Notes: generated from the sequence alone by a model not told the origin. Shown: positions 53,544 through 62,604, counted from the first letter of the stretch. The stretch is 64,000 bases of DNA from Eubacteriales bacterium (GCA_030533315.1 JAUNJL010000007.1:1-64000), one strand, 5' to 3'. Made by a program: numbers and translations.

Positions 53544-55110
53544 ACTCAAACCCTCCCGCCAAAGAATCATATTTTCCCATGTACATCAGCATGAAGAGCA
53601 GCAGCAGATAAAAAGCCCATTTCAGCGCCGCCGGGCGCTCTGCCAGCCACAGGCTCATCGAGCCCTTCCTCTCCTGGATGAGGCTGACAAAGAAAAGGAT
53701 CAGAAGGCCGGCGCAGACATAGATCACGGTGTACAGCCTCATCTGCGGAAGCAGGGCGCTCCGGGACAGGGAAAAGTTAAAATCCAGCAGGATCCGCCTG
53801 GCAATATCCAGGCTCTGTCCCGTGGTCCCCGCTCCCGGGAACACCTTTAAGAGGGCGACGATCAGGAAGGTGCGCAGGATGCAGAACCCCTTCCACCACC
53901 AGGCCTCTTCATTGATGTGCAGCTTTTTCTTGATCCAGGTAAACTGAGGCTCCAAAAGCACCCCGGCGATCAAAATCACTCCGTTTGCCACGCCCCACAA
54001 TATGTACCGCCAGCTTGCGTCATGCCACAGTCCGGTACAGAACCACACAATGGACATGGCGTAAACCACCGGAAACACCTTCTTGATCCTGGGAGAAAAA
54101 TGCCGCTGTCCAAACCGCCCGAACCGCAGCGCTCCCTTGGAGATGGAGGCCGGGTAAAAAACGTAGTCCCGAAACCAGGAGCTCAGGGAAATATGCCACC
54201 TGCGCCAGTATTCTCCAAGAGACAGGGAAAAGAAGGGCCTCCTGAAGTTCTCCATCATCTGGATTCCATACAGCCTGGAGATCCCGATCACCAGATCCGA
54301 ATAGCCGGAAAAATCCGCATACATCTGGACCGCCATATAGACGCAACCCAGCAGCAGGGTCATACCGCCATATTGGTCATAATTGCCAAAGATGTTTTTG
54401 ACCAGAGGCCTCATATTGTCGGCGATCACCGCCTTTTTAAACAGGCCCCACAGGATCAGCTCGCAGCCCTTGGCCAAATTTTGGTATTCAAACCGATGAC
54501 CCGAAAACAGCTGAGGCGCCAGATCCGGGTACCGCCCGATGGGCCCCTGGGTCATCTGGGGATAGTAGGTGACGAACAAAAGCACCTTGAGAGGATTTTT
54601 TTCCGCCTGCACCTTGCCCTTATAGACCTCCAGCCCGTAGCCGATGGACTGGAGGGTATAGTAAGAAATGCCCAGGGGCGCTGCGATCCCCAGCCTGTTC
54701 AGAGGATCAATCCCAACCATCCCCAGCAGCCCATTGATGTTGGCTATCAGAAAATTCCCATATTTCAGAACGATCAGAAGCCCCAGGTTCACCACCAGGA
54801 TCCCCACCAGCCATCTCCGCTTCCGGCTCTTGACCAGTTCCTTTTTTTCTTTTTTCTCTTTCCTTGTCAGGCCTTTCTCCTTTTCCAGCTGGGCATCCAG
54901 CCCGTCGGAAAGGGACTGCATCTTCCTTGTCCCCAGAGTCAGGGAAAGGCTGGTGAGCAGCACGTAGAGAAAGCACCTCACCCCCATCAGCCGGTAAAAG
55001 AGAAGGCTGATCGCCAAAAGAACAGCCCACTGATACTTTTTCGGCGCCAAATAATAGAGAAACAGGGAGCCGAAAACCAAGATCAGAAAGGCCAGCTGAT
55101 TCACCGACAT
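53530..55110 (-). CDS. MBOAT family O-acyltransferase (DltB-like)
   Basis: This 526-residue protein has about eleven helices. MBOAT hallmarks are EYWRRWHISLSSWFRDYVFYP and the catalytic-histidine segment TGLWHDASWRYILWG. DltB-like proteins take an acyl group from the carrier protein and pass it across the membrane. The gene follows the carrier protein by 1 nt and overlaps the SGNH gene. It is longer than typical DltB, with a charged Lys-rich loop after helix 3. Confidence 0.92.
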   Translation of the reverse strand: MSVNQLAFLILVFGSLFLYYLAPKKYQWAVLLAISLLFYRLMGVRCFLYVLLTSLSLTLGTRKMQSLSDGLDAQLEKEKGLTRKEKKEKKELVKSRKRRWLVGILVVNLGLLIVLKYGNFLIANINGLLGMVGIDPLNRLGIAAPLGISYYTLQSIGYGLEVYKGKVQAEKNPLKVLLFVTYYPQMTQGPIGRYPDLAPQLFSGHRFEYQNLAKGCELILWGLFKKAVIADNMRPLVKNIFGNYDQYGGMTLLLGCVYMAVQMYADFSGYSDLVIGISRLYGIQMMENFRRPFFSLSLGEYWRRWHISLSSWFRDYVFYPASISKGALRFGRFGQRHFSPRIKKVFPVVYAMSIVWFCTGLWHDASWRYILWGVANGVILIAGVLLEPQFTWIKKKLHINEEAWWWKGFCILRTFLIVALLKVFPGAGTTGQSLDIARRILLDFNFSLSRSALLPQMRLYTVIYVCAGLLILFFVSLIQERKGSMSLWLAERPAALKWAFYLLLLFMLMYMGKYDSLAGGFEYAQF

Positions 55111-55111
55111 C

Positions 55112-55345
55112 CTATTCTTCCTCTTTCAGCCTCTGGATCAGGGCAGTCATCGCCTCCACAGAATTAAAGTTCTCCGGCTCGATATCGTCAAAGGATACCT
55201 CCACGTCGAAGCAGTCGTTGATCTCTCCCAGCAGAGACACCAGGTCAAAGGAATCCAGGATCCCGTCGTCGATCAGCTTATCCTCACCCTCAAAATCCAC
55301 CTCCGGGCGAAGCCCCTTTAAAATGTTCATTAATTCATCTCTCAT
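55112..55345 (-). CDS. Acyl carrier protein (DltC-like)
   Basis: This 77-residue protein has the phosphopantetheine-attachment motif DSFDLV with S32 as the expected site. It is probably loaded by the adenylation enzyme encoded upstream and read by the MBOAT protein downstream. The start overlaps the formyltransferase end by 11 bp. The DSFD context is DltC-like rather than fatty-acid ACP (DSLD). Confidence 0.9.
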   Translation of the reverse strand: MRDELMNILKGLRPEVDFEGEDKLIDDGILDSFDLVSLLGEINDCFDVEVSFDDIEPENFNSVEAMTALIQRLKEEE

Positions 55346-56201
55346 TTTTGTTCAATGCCTCCCACTTTTCTAAAATGAATTGATACTCTTTTTTCTCGAT
55401 CACGATCCTGTTCCCGTCAAAGCGGCAGAGATCCTCCCCCGCCTCCTCCCGCCGGAGGATCTTGTAGGACTGAAACCCATATTCCTGTCCTTCCATAACG
55501 AGGACGGGACGCTTCATGACCTTTAAAATACCGTAATCTGTCGCCCGAAGAAGACGGCTGATGCGCTCCTGGCTCCAGCGGGGATCCATGCGCCCGGCTT
55601 CCGGCGCCTCCCAGGAATAATGAAAGGATTCCTCCTCCAGCTTAGGCTGGGGATGGTAGGTCTCCTCCCCTGCCAGAACCTTTGGCATAAACTCCAAAAA
55701 CGCCTCGTAGGCGGCTCCCAGCTGCTGCCGGAACAGACTGTAGGCGGTGGTAGTCTCCGTTATGGGAACCTCCTTCTGGATCAAGATCTCCCCCGTGTCC
55801 ACCCCTGCGTCCATCCTGTGCCAGGTGATGCCGCTTTTTTCTTCTCCCTCGTAAATGGCCCAGCATTCCGCATTTCGTCCCTTATACTTAGGCAAAAGCG
55901 CCTGATGGCAGTTGATGGCCACAATGTTTTCCATCTTCATCATCCATTCCGGCAGGATGGCCGGATTGATGACGCTGAGCAAAAGGATCCTGGAGCGCTC
56001 CTGGCTCAGCTTCTGAAAAAGAAGCGCCTTGCTCATGGAGCAGCAGCAAAGCCCCTTGTTCTTCGCCTGGGCCAGCGTGATCTTAGAGGGAGGGGTGCTC
56101 ATCTCATACCCCTCATAAGGGACATGCAGTCCATCCACATAGGATAGACAGTTAAGGAACAGCTTCCCGGTGCCCAGCAGCACGATTTTATCATAGATCA
56201 T
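55335..56201 (-). CDS. Formyltransferase-family protein
   Basis: This 288-residue protein resembles 10-formyl-THF-dependent formyltransferases (Fmt, sugar N-formyltransferases). The triad N97, H99 and D135 is present in INCHQALLPKYKG and MDAGVDTGE. Residues past about 205 form a C-terminal domain of Fmt-like length. It overlaps the adenylation gene and the carrier gene, so it is part of the Dlt-like pathway. Formylation of an aminoacyl-carrier or an amino-sugar is inferred; Fmt itself is less likely because of this context. Confidence 0.82.
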   Translation of the reverse strand: MIYDKIVLLGTGKLFLNCLSYVDGLHVPYEGYEMSTPPSKITLAQAKNKGLCCCSMSKALLFQKLSQERSRILLLSVINPAILPEWMMKMENIVAINCHQALLPKYKGRNAECWAIYEGEEKSGITWHRMDAGVDTGEILIQKEVPITETTTAYSLFRQQLGAAYEAFLEFMPKVLAGEETYHPQPKLEEESFHYSWEAPEAGRMDPRWSQERISRLLRATDYGILKVMKRPVLVMEGQEYGFQSYKILRREEAGEDLCRFDGNRIVIEKKEYQFILEKWEALNKNER

Positions 56202-57724
56202 CGGCTCACCCCTCCTGTCCTTATATACTCGCTGCGCAGATACCCCCGGTCCATCTTCCCGTTTTTATTCAGGGGCATGTGCTCCAAAAAGACGTAGCGG
56301 TTGGGGCACATATATTTGGGAAGAAGCCGCTGTATATCCCTGGCGATCTCCCTGTCGCAGTTTTCCTTTGCCTGATAAAACAGGTAGATCTTTTCCTTCT
56401 CGGAGTCATAGATGCAGCAGCTCCTCTCCACGTAGGAAAGGCTGTCCATAGCCCCTTCGATCTCCCCAAGCTCGATGCGGTGCCCCATATGTTTGATCTG
56501 AAAATCCCTTCGGCCAATGAAATACAGCTGTCCTTCCCGGTAGGTTCCCAGATCCCCCGTGCGGTAGATCAGCTCCGGATAGCTGGTGTTCAGAGGATTC
56601 TGACAGAAAGCCCGGCCGGTCATCTCCGGGTTGTTATAATATCCCAGGGCCAGAGAGGTTCCTCGGACACAGATCTCCCCTGTCTCTCCCTCCCCTGCCA
56701 GCGTGTCGTCCTCCTTCAGGAGAAGGATCTCCGTGTTTGGGAACGCCCGTCCTACGGGAAGAATCTCCCCCGGGGCAAACTCCCGGTCCAGGATGTAGTA
56801 GGTGCAGTTGCAGGTGATCTCCGTCGGTCCATAGAGATTGACGTACATGGCCTGGGGCAGCCTTTCTCTCCAATAATTCAGCACCCTGATAGGCATCACC
56901 TCCCCGGAAAACATGATCTTCTTCAAATACCGGGGAGCTCCCTTCTCCAATCCCTTCATGGTGGCCACCAGGGCCAGGGCCGACACCGCCCAGATGGTGA
57001 CGGTGACCTTCTTCTCATTCATGTAAGGGATCAGAAGCTTTGGAAAGGAAATCAGCTTCGGGGGGATGATGGCCATGGATCCTCCGCAGCACAGAGTCCC
57101 GTAGATGTCCTTGACAGACACGTCAAAATCAAAGGGCGCCTGATTTCCAAACACCTCCTCCTGCGTGTAGCCAAAGCAAGAGGAAAACTGTTCCACCAGG
57201 TCAATGACCGAACGGTGGCAGACCACGACCCCCTTCGGGGTACCGGTGGAACCGGAGGTAAAAATGGCATACAGAGGATCCGTGTCAATATGCCCCCTGC
57301 GAATGTCCCCCAAAAGCTGGGGATCCCAGGTTCCCTGCTCCAAATCCTCCAGGCAGAGCACCTCTTCCTCCAGCTCCAGCCCCTTCAGAAACTCACTGTC
57401 CTCCCTCTTTGCCAAAAAACACATGGGCTTCAGGCTTTCCAGGATCTTGTGGATCCTGGCGGGAGGAAGGGCCTTTCCAATGGGAACATAAAAGTTTCCG
57501 CTGTACACCGTTCCAAAAAAGCACTCCAGGCTCTTCACATCCCGGTCTATGAGAACGGCCACCGGAGCCCTCCTTCTTCCCATCTGGGCCAGCCTGGTGC
57601 CGATGATCTTCGCCTTCTCTATAAAGGCCTGGTACGTGATCTCCTCCTCCGGGTCTGAAAACAGGATCTTTTGAGGATGGACCTCCCCCGCCCTCTCCAG
57701 ATAATCCAACACATTATTGAGCAT
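56198..57724 (-). CDS. Amino-acid adenylation enzyme (DltA-like)
   Basis: This 508-residue ANL-superfamily enzyme activates an acid as its AMP ester and loads a carrier protein. It has A3 FTSGSTGTPKGV (about 155-166), YGPTE (298-302) and K490 in NGKMDR. Similarity to DltA is seen in NQAPFDFDVSV and the GEVMP stretch, but the residue before GEV, which in DltA is a cysteine contacting D-Ala, is S273. The substrate is therefore perhaps not D-Ala. ATG 57724 (AAGGAG 8 nt before) overlaps the PP-loop gene by 11 bp. Confidence 0.88.
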   Translation of the reverse strand: MLNNVLDYLERAGEVHPQKILFSDPEEEITYQAFIEKAKIIGTRLAQMGRRRAPVAVLIDRDVKSLECFFGTVYSGNFYVPIGKALPPARIHKILESLKPMCFLAKREDSEFLKGLELEEEVLCLEDLEQGTWDPQLLGDIRRGHIDTDPLYAIFTSGSTGTPKGVVVCHRSVIDLVEQFSSCFGYTQEEVFGNQAPFDFDVSVKDIYGTLCCGGSMAIIPPKLISFPKLLIPYMNEKKVTVTIWAVSALALVATMKGLEKGAPRYLKKIMFSGEVMPIRVLNYWRERLPQAMYVNLYGPTEITCNCTYYILDREFAPGEILPVGRAFPNTEILLLKEDDTLAGEGETGEICVRGTSLALGYYNNPEMTGRAFCQNPLNTSYPELIYRTGDLGTYREGQLYFIGRRDFQIKHMGHRIELGEIEGAMDSLSYVERSCCIYDSEKEKIYLFYQAKENCDREIARDIQRLLPKYMCPNRYVFLEHMPLNKNGKMDRGYLRSEYIRTGGVSR

Positions 57725-58742
57725 GAGAAGTCTCCTTTTTGGCACCCTTCCCCTTCACGCGGATGCGGTCATAAAATCTCTTGGACAGCTCCGGATCCAC
57801 CTCTGAATAACGCTCTCTGTCCTCCAGAAGCATGGCCTCCGCCTCTTCTCTGGTAAGCTGGCCGCCCCTCACCAAAACCGCCAGCTCTCCCGTCCGGACA
57901 GGGTAGCCCCTCTTGACGATGCTGAAGTTTTCCGCCATGGCATGAGCCCAGCAGTCCCCGTGGGGAACGCCGTCCTTGGGCCGGATCCATCCCAGCTCCT
58001 TCTCCAAAAACGCCATGGTCTCCTCCTCCGACACGTCATGGTAAGCAAAATAGGAAAGAGACGTGACCTCCACGTCCTCCAGATAATCCGTGGTTCCCCT
58101 CTTTGCCAGCTTCTCCACCAGCTCACCAAACATCTGGTACTCAAACTGACGCAAATTCCTGGAGATCTGGAAGGGCTCGATCCCCCTCTCCTGCAAAGCC
58201 GACTGCAGGATCTGGCCCCTGGTCCGCCCATTGACGATCAGGGGAATGCCGTAAAGGCCGGCCAGCTGGTGACAGTAATAGTGCATATAATGGAAACAAA
58301 CGGAGCAGAAATTCTTCAGGACGGACACGCACTTGGAATAGACCTTCCGCATCTCGTCCTCCTTCATACGCACCGTCAGATGATCCACGTTCAGCTTTTC
58401 CAGGGCAATGTCAATGTTGGTACGCCCATACTCCGTATGGAAACCATTCTGGAAGGTAACCGCCAGCACCCGCAGTCCGTATGTATTTTTCATCTGCCAA
58501 ATGATGTAGGTACTGTCCTTCCCGCCGCTGAAGCCCACGATGCAGTCATAGGGAGCGCCCGTCTCCTTGGCCTTCGCCTTTGCAAGAGCGACCTGCTCCT
58601 CAAAGATGAGCCTCCTGGACTCCTTGTTTTCGATGGCGTCCTTGTGCTCCTGGTAAAAATGACAGAAATTACAGGTTCCCTCTTCATCAAACTGGATGCC
58701 GGGATAGGTTTCCGGCAATCCGCAGACCTTACAATACTTCAT
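57714..58742 (-). CDS. PP-loop N-acetyl-sugar amidotransferase-like protein
   Basis: This 342-residue protein starts with a zinc-ribbon pair CKVC/CNFC (C4, C7, C24, C27), followed by the ATP-pyrophosphatase PP-loop SGGKDS (72-77). This matches the WbpG/PseA family, which forms amidines or amides through adenylated intermediates, usually with HisH/HisF-like partners; none is present. It is the first gene of the Dlt-like operon and has a hairpin over its ribosome site (AAAGG). What it amidates is unknown. Confidence 0.82.
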   Translation of the reverse strand: MKYCKVCGLPETYPGIQFDEEGTCNFCHFYQEHKDAIENKESRRLIFEEQVALAKAKAKETGAPYDCIVGFSGGKDSTYIIWQMKNTYGLRVLAVTFQNGFHTEYGRTNIDIALEKLNVDHLTVRMKEDEMRKVYSKCVSVLKNFCSVCFHYMHYYCHQLAGLYGIPLIVNGRTRGQILQSALQERGIEPFQISRNLRQFEYQMFGELVEKLAKRGTTDYLEDVEVTSLSYFAYHDVSEEETMAFLEKELGWIRPKDGVPHGDCWAHAMAENFSIVKRGYPVRTGELAVLVRGGQLTREEAEAMLLEDRERYSEVDPELSKRFYDRIRVKGKGAKKETSHAQ

Positions 58743-58746
58743 AAAA

Positions 58747-58812
58747 ATAGACCTTTCTTTTATAAATTCTCAGCTCGTGATACATGATTCTGCTTTATTA
58801 TGAAAGGTCTAT
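58747..58812 (-). promoter_or_regulatory. Inverted repeat covering the ribosome site of the Dlt-like operon
   Basis: The arms ATAGACCTTTC (58747-58757) and GAAAGGTCTAT (58802-58812) are perfect complements, 44 nt apart. In the mRNA the downstream arm contains AAAGG of the first gene's ribosome site and is followed by U5 and the AUG. Folding would hide the site or act as an attenuator. No convincing promoter is visible, although the DNA upstream is AT-rich with TAAGAT. Confidence 0.65.
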
Positions 58813-58885
58813 GTGTAATCTTAGTGAAATAATTTTGTAATATTTCATTTTTAAATGCCATTTTTTTCCGCAAAATAAGGAGTAT

Positions 58886-60307
58886 TTATGTCGTCTTTTC
58901 TGTTTTTCGGATGTAAAAACCGATCTCCACTCCCTCTGCCGTATTCTTCACAAAGACACCTCCCCCGTGAGCCTCTGCCGTCTGCTTCACAATGGAAAGT
59001 CCCACTCCAAAGCTGTTTTCCCTGCGCTCCCTGGAGGTATCCACCTTGTAAAAAACATCCCAGATCCTCTCCTGCTCCTCCCTGGGGATCTGGCTTCCCT
59101 CATTGTGGACGCTAAAGTACGTTCTCTCCTTCTGCTGCCATAGATGAACCTGGATGCAGCCGTCCTCCCTTCCATACCGCACCGCATTTTTCACCAGGTT
59201 GTAGACGGCTCTCTCCAAAAGCTCCCGGTCTCCGTACACCGCCTCCTTCACCTCCAGGCAAAAGGCGATCCATCCCTCATGCTGGGGAAATTCATCCTCA
59301 TAGCCTCTCTCGATGCTTTCCCGAAAGCTGTCCAGATTGATCCGGGAGACATGGATCCGCTCATTCCCCAGTTCCCTTGCGGACACCTCCAGCATCTGAC
59401 AGATCAGGGAATCCATGCGCTCACACTCCTTGACGATCACCTGGCAGTATTTCTCCAGCTTCTTGGGGTTGTTTTCTGCAATGTAGGGCATGTTTTCTGC
59501 GTATCCCATGATCACCGCCGCAGGAGTCTTCAGCTCATGGGACATGTTGCGCACCAGGGTTTTCCGGTTTTCTACGTCCTGCCGCAGATTCGTCAGCGCC
59601 TTCTCCAGCCTTCGGGACATGACGTTCACGGACTCCCCCAGCTGCCCCAGCTCATCCCCGGACCGGATCTGTACCCTCTCCCCAAAATCCAGGTTGGCGA
59701 TCTTCCGGGTGACCCGGTTGATCTCCCCAATGGGTCTTGCCATCCTCCCCGACAAAAAAAACATGACAAAAAGACCGATGACCACCGTGACCACCGCCGC
59801 CAGGATGAAGCATTTCTGCATCACGTACACGCTGCTGTTAAAGCCTCGGATGGATCTTCGGAGAATAACGTAGCCCGTTCCTTCCACCACCTGTACCTGC
59901 ACAAAGGACGTCATCCTTTCATCGTTCAGGGAGCTGTAAAACAAGACTCCCGTTCTATTCAGCTCCTCCTGATTCTCACGGATCAGCCTGCGGATCTTTT
60001 TTCGGATGGTCCCCAGCCTGGTTTCTCTCAGCCGGGTACTGGACAGAAGGTGAAAACGCTCGTCCACCACGGATATGGACACGTTATTTTCAAAGGCCAG
60101 GGTATCCAGCCTGGGAGTCGCCTCCTCCAGGCTGTGCTTTTTCAGGATCCTCGCCGCATCCTGGGCGAGGACCTCCAGCTTCTGCCGGTTCCAGTCCTCC
60201 ACCATCTGTTTTTTAAAAAATGCGGAGGCCAGCAGCAGGATAACCAGAAAGGACAGGATCAGCAGGCTTCCCGCCAGCATGTATTTCTTTCGCAGGGAGT
60301 TCAGCAT
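58886..60307 (-). CDS. Two-component sensor histidine kinase
   Basis: This 473-residue membrane kinase has helices at about 10-30 and 167-186 flanking an extracytoplasmic sensor of about 135 residues, then a HAMP domain. The H-box SHELKTP has H257, and N-box LVKNAVRYG and G-box FGVGLSIVKQ follow. ATG 60307 has AAGGAGG upstream and overlaps the regulator gene end by 7 bp. Its location next to the Dlt-like operon suggests control of envelope modification, but this is inferred. Confidence 0.93.
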   Translation of the reverse strand: MLNSLRKKYMLAGSLLILSFLVILLLASAFFKKQMVEDWNRQKLEVLAQDAARILKKHSLEEATPRLDTLAFENNVSISVVDERFHLLSSTRLRETRLGTIRKKIRRLIRENQEELNRTGVLFYSSLNDERMTSFVQVQVVEGTGYVILRRSIRGFNSSVYVMQKCFILAAVVTVVIGLFVMFFLSGRMARPIGEINRVTRKIANLDFGERVQIRSGDELGQLGESVNVMSRRLEKALTNLRQDVENRKTLVRNMSHELKTPAAVIMGYAENMPYIAENNPKKLEKYCQVIVKECERMDSLICQMLEVSARELGNERIHVSRINLDSFRESIERGYEDEFPQHEGWIAFCLEVKEAVYGDRELLERAVYNLVKNAVRYGREDGCIQVHLWQQKERTYFSVHNEGSQIPREEQERIWDVFYKVDTSRERRENSFGVGLSIVKQTAEAHGGGVFVKNTAEGVEIGFYIRKTEKTT

Positions 60308-60993
60308 GAGGAGCCCTCCTTCTGGAAGGAGTAGCCGATCCCCCTCACGGTGCGGATATAATTCCCACACTCCCCCAGGTCTGTCCGAAGCATTTTAATG
60401 TGAGTGTCGATGGTGCGGATATCCCCCTCGTAGTCGAACCCCCATATGCGCTCCAATATCTGATTCCTGGTAAGGACGATGTTCCGATTTTCCATCAGGT
60501 AGACCAAGAGCTGATACTCCTTGTTGGTCAGCACCACCTCCTTTCCGCAGACCTGCACCGTGCAGGAATCCCGATTTACCGTCAGATCCCCCTCCACCCA
60601 CAGCTTCTGCCTCTTCTCCTGGAACGTCTTGTACTCCAGGGCTGCCCGAATACGGGCAAGGAGAACCTTGCTGTGGAAGGGCTTTGCCACGTAATCACAG
60701 GCTCCTCTCTCAAATCCCTCCAGCTCGCTTTCCGAGGAGCCAAGAGCCGTGAGCATGATCACCGGAAGGTCCGGCCGCTCCCCGTGGATGTCCTGCAAAA
60801 CGGACAGCCCGTCCCTCCCGGGCATGAGGATGTCCAAAATCGCAAGGGACAGCTCCGGCGTGTTCTTAAAGTATTCCAACGCCCGGATACCATCCTCCGC
60901 CGCCAGGACCTCATAGCCCTCCTGCTCCAAAACATCGGTCAAAAGCTCCCGAAGAAGTCTGTCATCGTCTGCCACCAGTATTTTGTACGCCAT
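60301..60993 (-). CDS. OmpR-family response regulator
   Basis: This 230-residue regulator has a receiver domain (phosphoacceptor D54 in AILDILMPGRDG, and AKPF) and a winged-helix output domain (VVLTNKEYQLL, GYSFQKEG). ATG 60993 has AAGGAG 6-8 nt upstream, and only unrelated sequence precedes it. It forms a pair with the kinase gene that overlaps it. Confidence 0.94.
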   Translation of the reverse strand: MAYKILVADDDRLLRELLTDVLEQEGYEVLAAEDGIRALEYFKNTPELSLAILDILMPGRDGLSVLQDIHGERPDLPVIMLTALGSSESELEGFERGACDYVAKPFHSKVLLARIRAALEYKTFQEKRQKLWVEGDLTVNRDSCTVQVCGKEVVLTNKEYQLLVYLMENRNIVLTRNQILERIWGFDYEGDIRTIDTHIKMLRTDLGECGNYIRTVRGIGYSFQKEGSSC

Positions 60994-61152
60994 TGCCGAT
61001 CTCCTTCCTTTTCCCTCACAGCCGCCCGGCTTCCTGGGCCGCCACATAGGAGAACCCATGAAAGCCATCTGAATCCCTCATATGCCTGCGTCTTCCCGCC
61101 GCCTGCCTCCTTCACCTCAGGTATGCCGGCCTGTCTGAACGACGGTCCTTCC

Positions 61153-62298
61153 TCAGCGATCCTGACAGATGGTGCCGCCTCCTGCCACCACATCGCCCTG
61201 ATAAAGCACCACAGCCTGTCCCGAGGTCACGGCCCGGACCGGCTCGTCAAAGACCACCCGTACCCTGCCGTCCGGAAGAGCCTGTGCCTTTGCCGGAACC
61301 TCCCTGGCACTGTATCTTGTCTTGGCTGTCACGGACATGGGCTCCTTTGGAGGCGGGCAGGCAATCCAGTTAAAATCCTCCGCCGTCAGCTCACTGGTGA
61401 ACAGCTCCTTTTCCGGAGCCAGGATCACCTGATTTTTTTCCATGTCCTTTCCCCAGACATACAGAGGTGCGGGAAGGGAAAGGCCCAGCCCCCTTCTCTG
61501 TCCGACAGTGTAGCGGATAATCCCCTTGTGTTCCCCCAGAACTCTTCCCGAACGATCCACAAACGCCCCCCTCTGGTAGGTCTTGCCAGTCCGCCTCTCC
61601 AGAAAATCCCCGTAATTGCCATTGGGCACAAAGCAGATATCCTGGCTGTCATGCTTTCTCGCATTGACGAAGTGATATTGATCCGCCAAGGCCCTCACCT
61701 CCTCCTTCGTCTCAAACTCCCCCAGAGGAAAACGAGTGTGGGCCAGCTGCTCCTGGGTCATAAAGTACAGGACATAGGACTGATCCTTCGCCTTGTTTTT
61801 TGCTTTTTTCAGCAGCCACCGCCCCCTGCCCTCATGGTATTCCACTCTGGCATAATGCCCAGTGACGATGCACTGGCAGTCCAGCATCCTGGCCCTCTGG
61901 TAAAGACCAGAGAATTTCATGTAGCGGTTACAGTCGATACAGGGATTGGGCGTATCTCCCCTCTCGTAGGCGGCCACAAAGCGGTCAATGACCTTCTGGG
62001 AAAAATCCTCCCGAAAATTCAGAACATAGTATTTCATCCCCAGCTGCACCGCCACGCTCCTGGCATCCTCCACGTCATCCAGGGCACAGCAGGTATGGCC
62101 TTTGTTCAGTCCCACGTCCTGATTCTCGTACAGCTTCATGGTCATTCCCACGCACTCATAGCCCTCCCGGCACATGAGCATGGCTGCCACGGAGCTGTCC
62201 ACGCCGCCGCTCATGGCGACCAGCGCCTTCTTTGTCTTCTTTCCCTTGGTTTCCTCAGCGTCCATAAACACCGCCTCCTGTTTTTCAGCTTTCTTCAT
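61153..62298 (-). CDS. mnmA: tRNA-uridine 2-sulfurtransferase
   Basis: This 381-residue PP-loop enzyme 2-thiolates U34 of Lys, Glu and Gln tRNAs. It has SGGVDSS, the catalytic cysteine in NPCIDCNRYMKF, and RYTVGQRRGLGL. ATG 62298 has AAAGGAAGG upstream. It has a separate consensus promoter at 62409-62437. Confidence 0.95.
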   Translation of the reverse strand: MKKAEKQEAVFMDAEETKGKKTKKALVAMSGGVDSSVAAMLMCREGYECVGMTMKLYENQDVGLNKGHTCCALDDVEDARSVAVQLGMKYYVLNFREDFSQKVIDRFVAAYERGDTPNPCIDCNRYMKFSGLYQRARMLDCQCIVTGHYARVEYHEGRGRWLLKKAKNKAKDQSYVLYFMTQEQLAHTRFPLGEFETKEEVRALADQYHFVNARKHDSQDICFVPNGNYGDFLERRTGKTYQRGAFVDRSGRVLGEHKGIIRYTVGQRRGLGLSLPAPLYVWGKDMEKNQVILAPEKELFTSELTAEDFNWIACPPPKEPMSVTAKTRYSAREVPAKAQALPDGRVRVVFDEPVRAVTSGQAVVLYQGDVVAGGGTICQDR

Positions 62299-62408
62299 GA
62301 AGCGCCTTCCTTTGGAGCAATCCTCCGTGCTCCAGCAAAGCGCTTCCCCTCCCCGGCGCCAAAAGCGCACAGGCCTTCCTGAACCATAATGATCGGTTTT
62401 TACTTAGG

Positions 62409-62437
62409 ATAATACGTCATGACAGGATTTTTGTCAA
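62409..62437 (-). promoter_or_regulatory. Sigma-A promoter of mnmA
   Basis: Perfect TTGACA (62432-62437) and TATTAT (62409-62414) are 17 bp apart on the minus strand, about 110 bp upstream of the mnmA start. Confidence 0.8.
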
Positions 62438-62441
62438 CGCA

Positions 62442-62491
62442 AAAGGACGCCTCCGCCGCAGCTTTCCCGCTGCCCTGCGAAACCGTCCTTT
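62442..62491 (-). terminator. Hairpin after the DapF-like gene
   Basis: AAAGGACG (62442-62449) and CGTCCTTT (62484-62491) pair, enclosing a GCAGC/GCTGC stem. On the minus strand TTTTGCGTT follows. It lies between the DapF-like gene and the mnmA promoter. Confidence 0.5.
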
Positions 62492-62604
62492 CCTGCTCAC
62501 ACTTTCGTAGCCCCTGATTTAGGACACCCTGATCTATGATGGCGTCTTGCCTCCTCCATGATCCCTCCATATGAAAGAATGCACGCCTCTTTTTCCCGGA
62601 AGCT

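Larger units (their letters stand above)
62299..62604. other. Intergenic region between mnmA and the DapF-like gene
   Basis: The gap contains the mnmA promoter and leader and a terminator-like hairpin for the DapF-like gene. I see no coding signal. Confidence 0.6.

Noticed and set aside
52548..58742. Annotation as a normal D-alanine dlt operon
   Set aside because: The gene content (formyltransferase, PP-loop enzyme) and the adenylation-pocket change do not fit the canonical system.
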